Source of the DNA: Mycoplasmatota bacterium
GTDB lineage: Bacteria > Bacillota_I > Bacilli_A > RF39 > UBA660
Reading direction: 5' to 3'
Assembly: GCA_022771205.1 (NCBI GenBank)
Contig: JALFCF010000005.1
Coordinates: forward strand, 26,399-90,398
Length of the DNA stretch: 64,000 nucleotides
Positions 62,901-64,000 of this stretch are shown here, in pieces. Numbering within the stretch: position 1 is the first letter of the stretch; each line of letters opens with the position of its first letter. Under the pieces are notes generated by a model, which was not told where the DNA came from, did no database searches, and saw only the letters and a program-made list of their open reading frames with translations. Both the position numbers and the translations under genes were made by a program.

Positions 62901-63549
62901 ACATAGATAAGATTTGATCATCACTAGAAAGTCCAAATGCACGAAGTAAAGTAGTTAAAGTAACTTTTCTAGTACGATCAATTCTAACATACAATACATC
63001 TCTTGCATCAACTTCAAATTCAAGCCAAGTTCCACGAGTTGGTATAATTTGTGATGTAATCAATTCACGTCCATTTTTATCAACTTCGCGATTAAAATAG
63101 ACACTAGGAGAACGAACTAATTGAGATACAATAACACGTTCAGCACCATTGATAACAAATGTTCCACTTTCAGTCATCATTGGCATATCACCCATAAATA
63201 TCTCTTGTTCTTTTACTTCTCCAGTTTCACGATTTAAAAGACGCACTTCTACTCGTAATGGTGCAGAATAAGTAGTTTCTCTATCTTTACTTTCTTTAAT
63301 TGAATAACGAGGTTCATCAAAATGATAATCTCCAAATTCAAGCGATAAAGTTCCAGAGAAATTTTCTACTGGAAATAAGTCTTCAAACACTTCTTTAATA
63401 CCAATATTGATGAATCTTTCATAAGATTTTTTTTGAATCTCTAACAAATCTTTTAACTCATAAGTATTTCTAATACGTGAGAAATTTCTTCTTTCTCGAT
63501 AGTCGCCATATTTTACATTTTTATAAGCCACTGAATTCACCCCTAACAC
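59932..63549 (-). CDS. rpoB: DNA-directed RNA polymerase subunit beta; start may be an internal GTG
   Basis: [69 protein letters not shown] overlap with rpoC. Confidence 0.99.
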   Translation of the reverse strand: MLGVNSVAYKNVKYGDYRERRNFSRIRNTYELKDLLEIQKKSYERFINIGIKEVFEDLFPVENFSGTLSLEFGDYHFDEPRYSIKESKDRETTYSAPLRVEVRLLNRETGEVKEQEIFMGDMPMMTESGTFVINGAERVIVSQLVRSPSVYFNREVDKNGRELITSQIIPTRGTWLEFEVDARDVLYVRIDRTRKVTLTTLLRAFGLSSDDQILSMFGEDDYLKNTIAKDSTKNTDEALIEIYEKLRPGEPATLDSSKNQIITRFFDEFRYDLAKVGRYKFNRKLNVIDRLLNQTLAEDVCDADGVVVLEKGTQITKANLDVLKDALNAGFGLQEVTVNDELDTYNKVQVIKIVDPTDKKKKLIVIGNDQSIDVKRLTISDVYASVSYYLNLLHSVGNYDEIDHLGNRRIRQVGELLQNQFRIGVSRMERVIRERMTTQEMEEVTPKTLINIRPVTAAMKEFFGSSQLSQFMDQTNPIAELTNKRRLSALGPGGLSRDRAGVEVRDVNASHYGRICPIESPEGPNIGLITSLASYAKIDEYGFIMTPYRKVVDKKITDEVVYLTADEELDYIISQSTVGTNEDNVIIDDMVNARFRGDNILAKPEQVDYIDVSPQQVVSVTTSCIPFLEHDDATRALMGANMQRQAMPLIKTEAPFVGTGVEFIAAKDSGVEIVCKADGVVEYVDARKIVVKTKNGKDTYRLANFELANSSICSHQRPIVHVGDKVKAGVTILADGNSTDKGELALGKNMTIAFMTFNGYNYEDAVILNENLVKDDKLTSLHLEDYEMQCRETKLGPEEITRDIPNVSEEARRNLDENGIITIGTEVKEGDILVGKVTPKGMAELTSEEKLLHAIFGEKTREVRDTSLRVPHGGDGVVHDIKIYSRKDNDELPAGVSKVIRVYIIQKRKIQVGDKMSGRHGNKGVISLILPQEDMPYLPDGTPVDIMLNPQGVPSRMNLGQILELHMGMAAKKLGVHIATPVFDGAHIDDIQAMMKEAGMDEDGKTVLYDGRTGEPFDNRIAVGVMYMIKLHHMVDDKLHARSTGPYSLVTQQPLGGKAQFGGQRFGEMEVWALYAYGAAHTLQEMMTTKSDDVVGRVKVYESIIKGQEIDHAGVPESFRVLMKEFQALGLDVSIIDDDGKTLELKEIEEAEDKEDTKLNIDEIDKSPAVPISSSDDEDEEFEDTDEEFEEDLEMEEEFEEGADL

Positions 63550-63626
63550 TAATTTTTTTTAAGAAAATACCAATACAAAACATATTGCCAATTTATATTA
63601 ATAACACATCAATAATAGTATGTCAA

Positions 63627-64000
63627 TTATAAATGGCACTGAATAATGAAAAAGCCTTTCTTTCTTTCCAATACTTTAACAGTATAAACTTTCTCGAGGT
63701 CGACAATTAGCGATTTAGCACCTTGCTCTTTTCTAATAACCAAATAGAGATTACCGCCATCTGCTAAATAATTACGAGCATTCATCACTATGTCATAAAC
63801 AATTTTTTTACCAGCTCTTATTGGAGGATTAGTAACGATTGACGAATATTTTCCAGAAACTTCACTATAACAATCGCTTTCAAAAATAGAAACATAGCTA
63901 GAAACACCATTCAATTGGGCATTTCTTTTAGCAAGATGTAATGCTCTCCTATTGACATCAACCATATCCACCTTGCTAGATGTTAATTTAGCTAAAATAA
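63627..64000 (-). CDS. RsmC/YbxB-like class I SAM methyltransferase, 5' end outside window
   Basis: VDVNRRALHLAKRNAQLNGV...IVTNPPIRAGKKIVYDI; upstream of rpoB as in Firmicutes. Confidence 0.85.
   Translation of the reverse strand, partial: ILAKLTSSKVDMVDVNRRALHLAKRNAQLNGVSSYVSIFESDCYSEVSGKYSSIVTNPPIRAGKKIVYDIVMNARNYLADGGNLYLVIRKEQGAKSLIVDLEKVYTVKVLERKKGFFIIQCHL

Overview
AT-rich, low-GC Firmicutes/Tenericutes-like chromosomal window using the standard bacterial code (TGA is a rare but genuine stop). Most of it is housekeeping: a str/rpo cluster (rsmC-like, rpoB, rpoC, rpsL, rpsG, fusA, tuf), leuS, thrS, proS, tgt, smpB, tmRNA, rnr, secG, murD, pflBA, fhs, cdaA/cdaR, a tRNA-Thr(CGU) gene and three T-box leaders (Leu, Thr, Pro). 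The most striking locus is upstream of thrS (about 36.67-37.21 kb). Directly after tgt there is a consensus-like promoter, a 25-codon leader peptide with seven consecutive Thr codons (MKNNQLTTTTTTTKSIITIDCFSIV), and mutually exclusive 1:2, 2:3 and 3:4 hairpins ending in an intrinsic terminator. A second promoter then drives a Thr T-box, followed by a Thr-containing mini-ORF and a ThrRS that lacks the TGS and editing regions. Other points of interest: a NUDIX domain inserted in the LeuRS editing region, a GGGtGRT + NifU-like two-gene cassette, a putative thioester/SpaA-type surface adhesin with a sortase that has no canonical start codon, a HipA/CtkA-like orphan kinase apparently starting at AUA, and several small ORFs missing from the ORF track. 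No CRISPR array, transposon or prophage was seen. All family calls are from motif recognition by eye; no searches were run.
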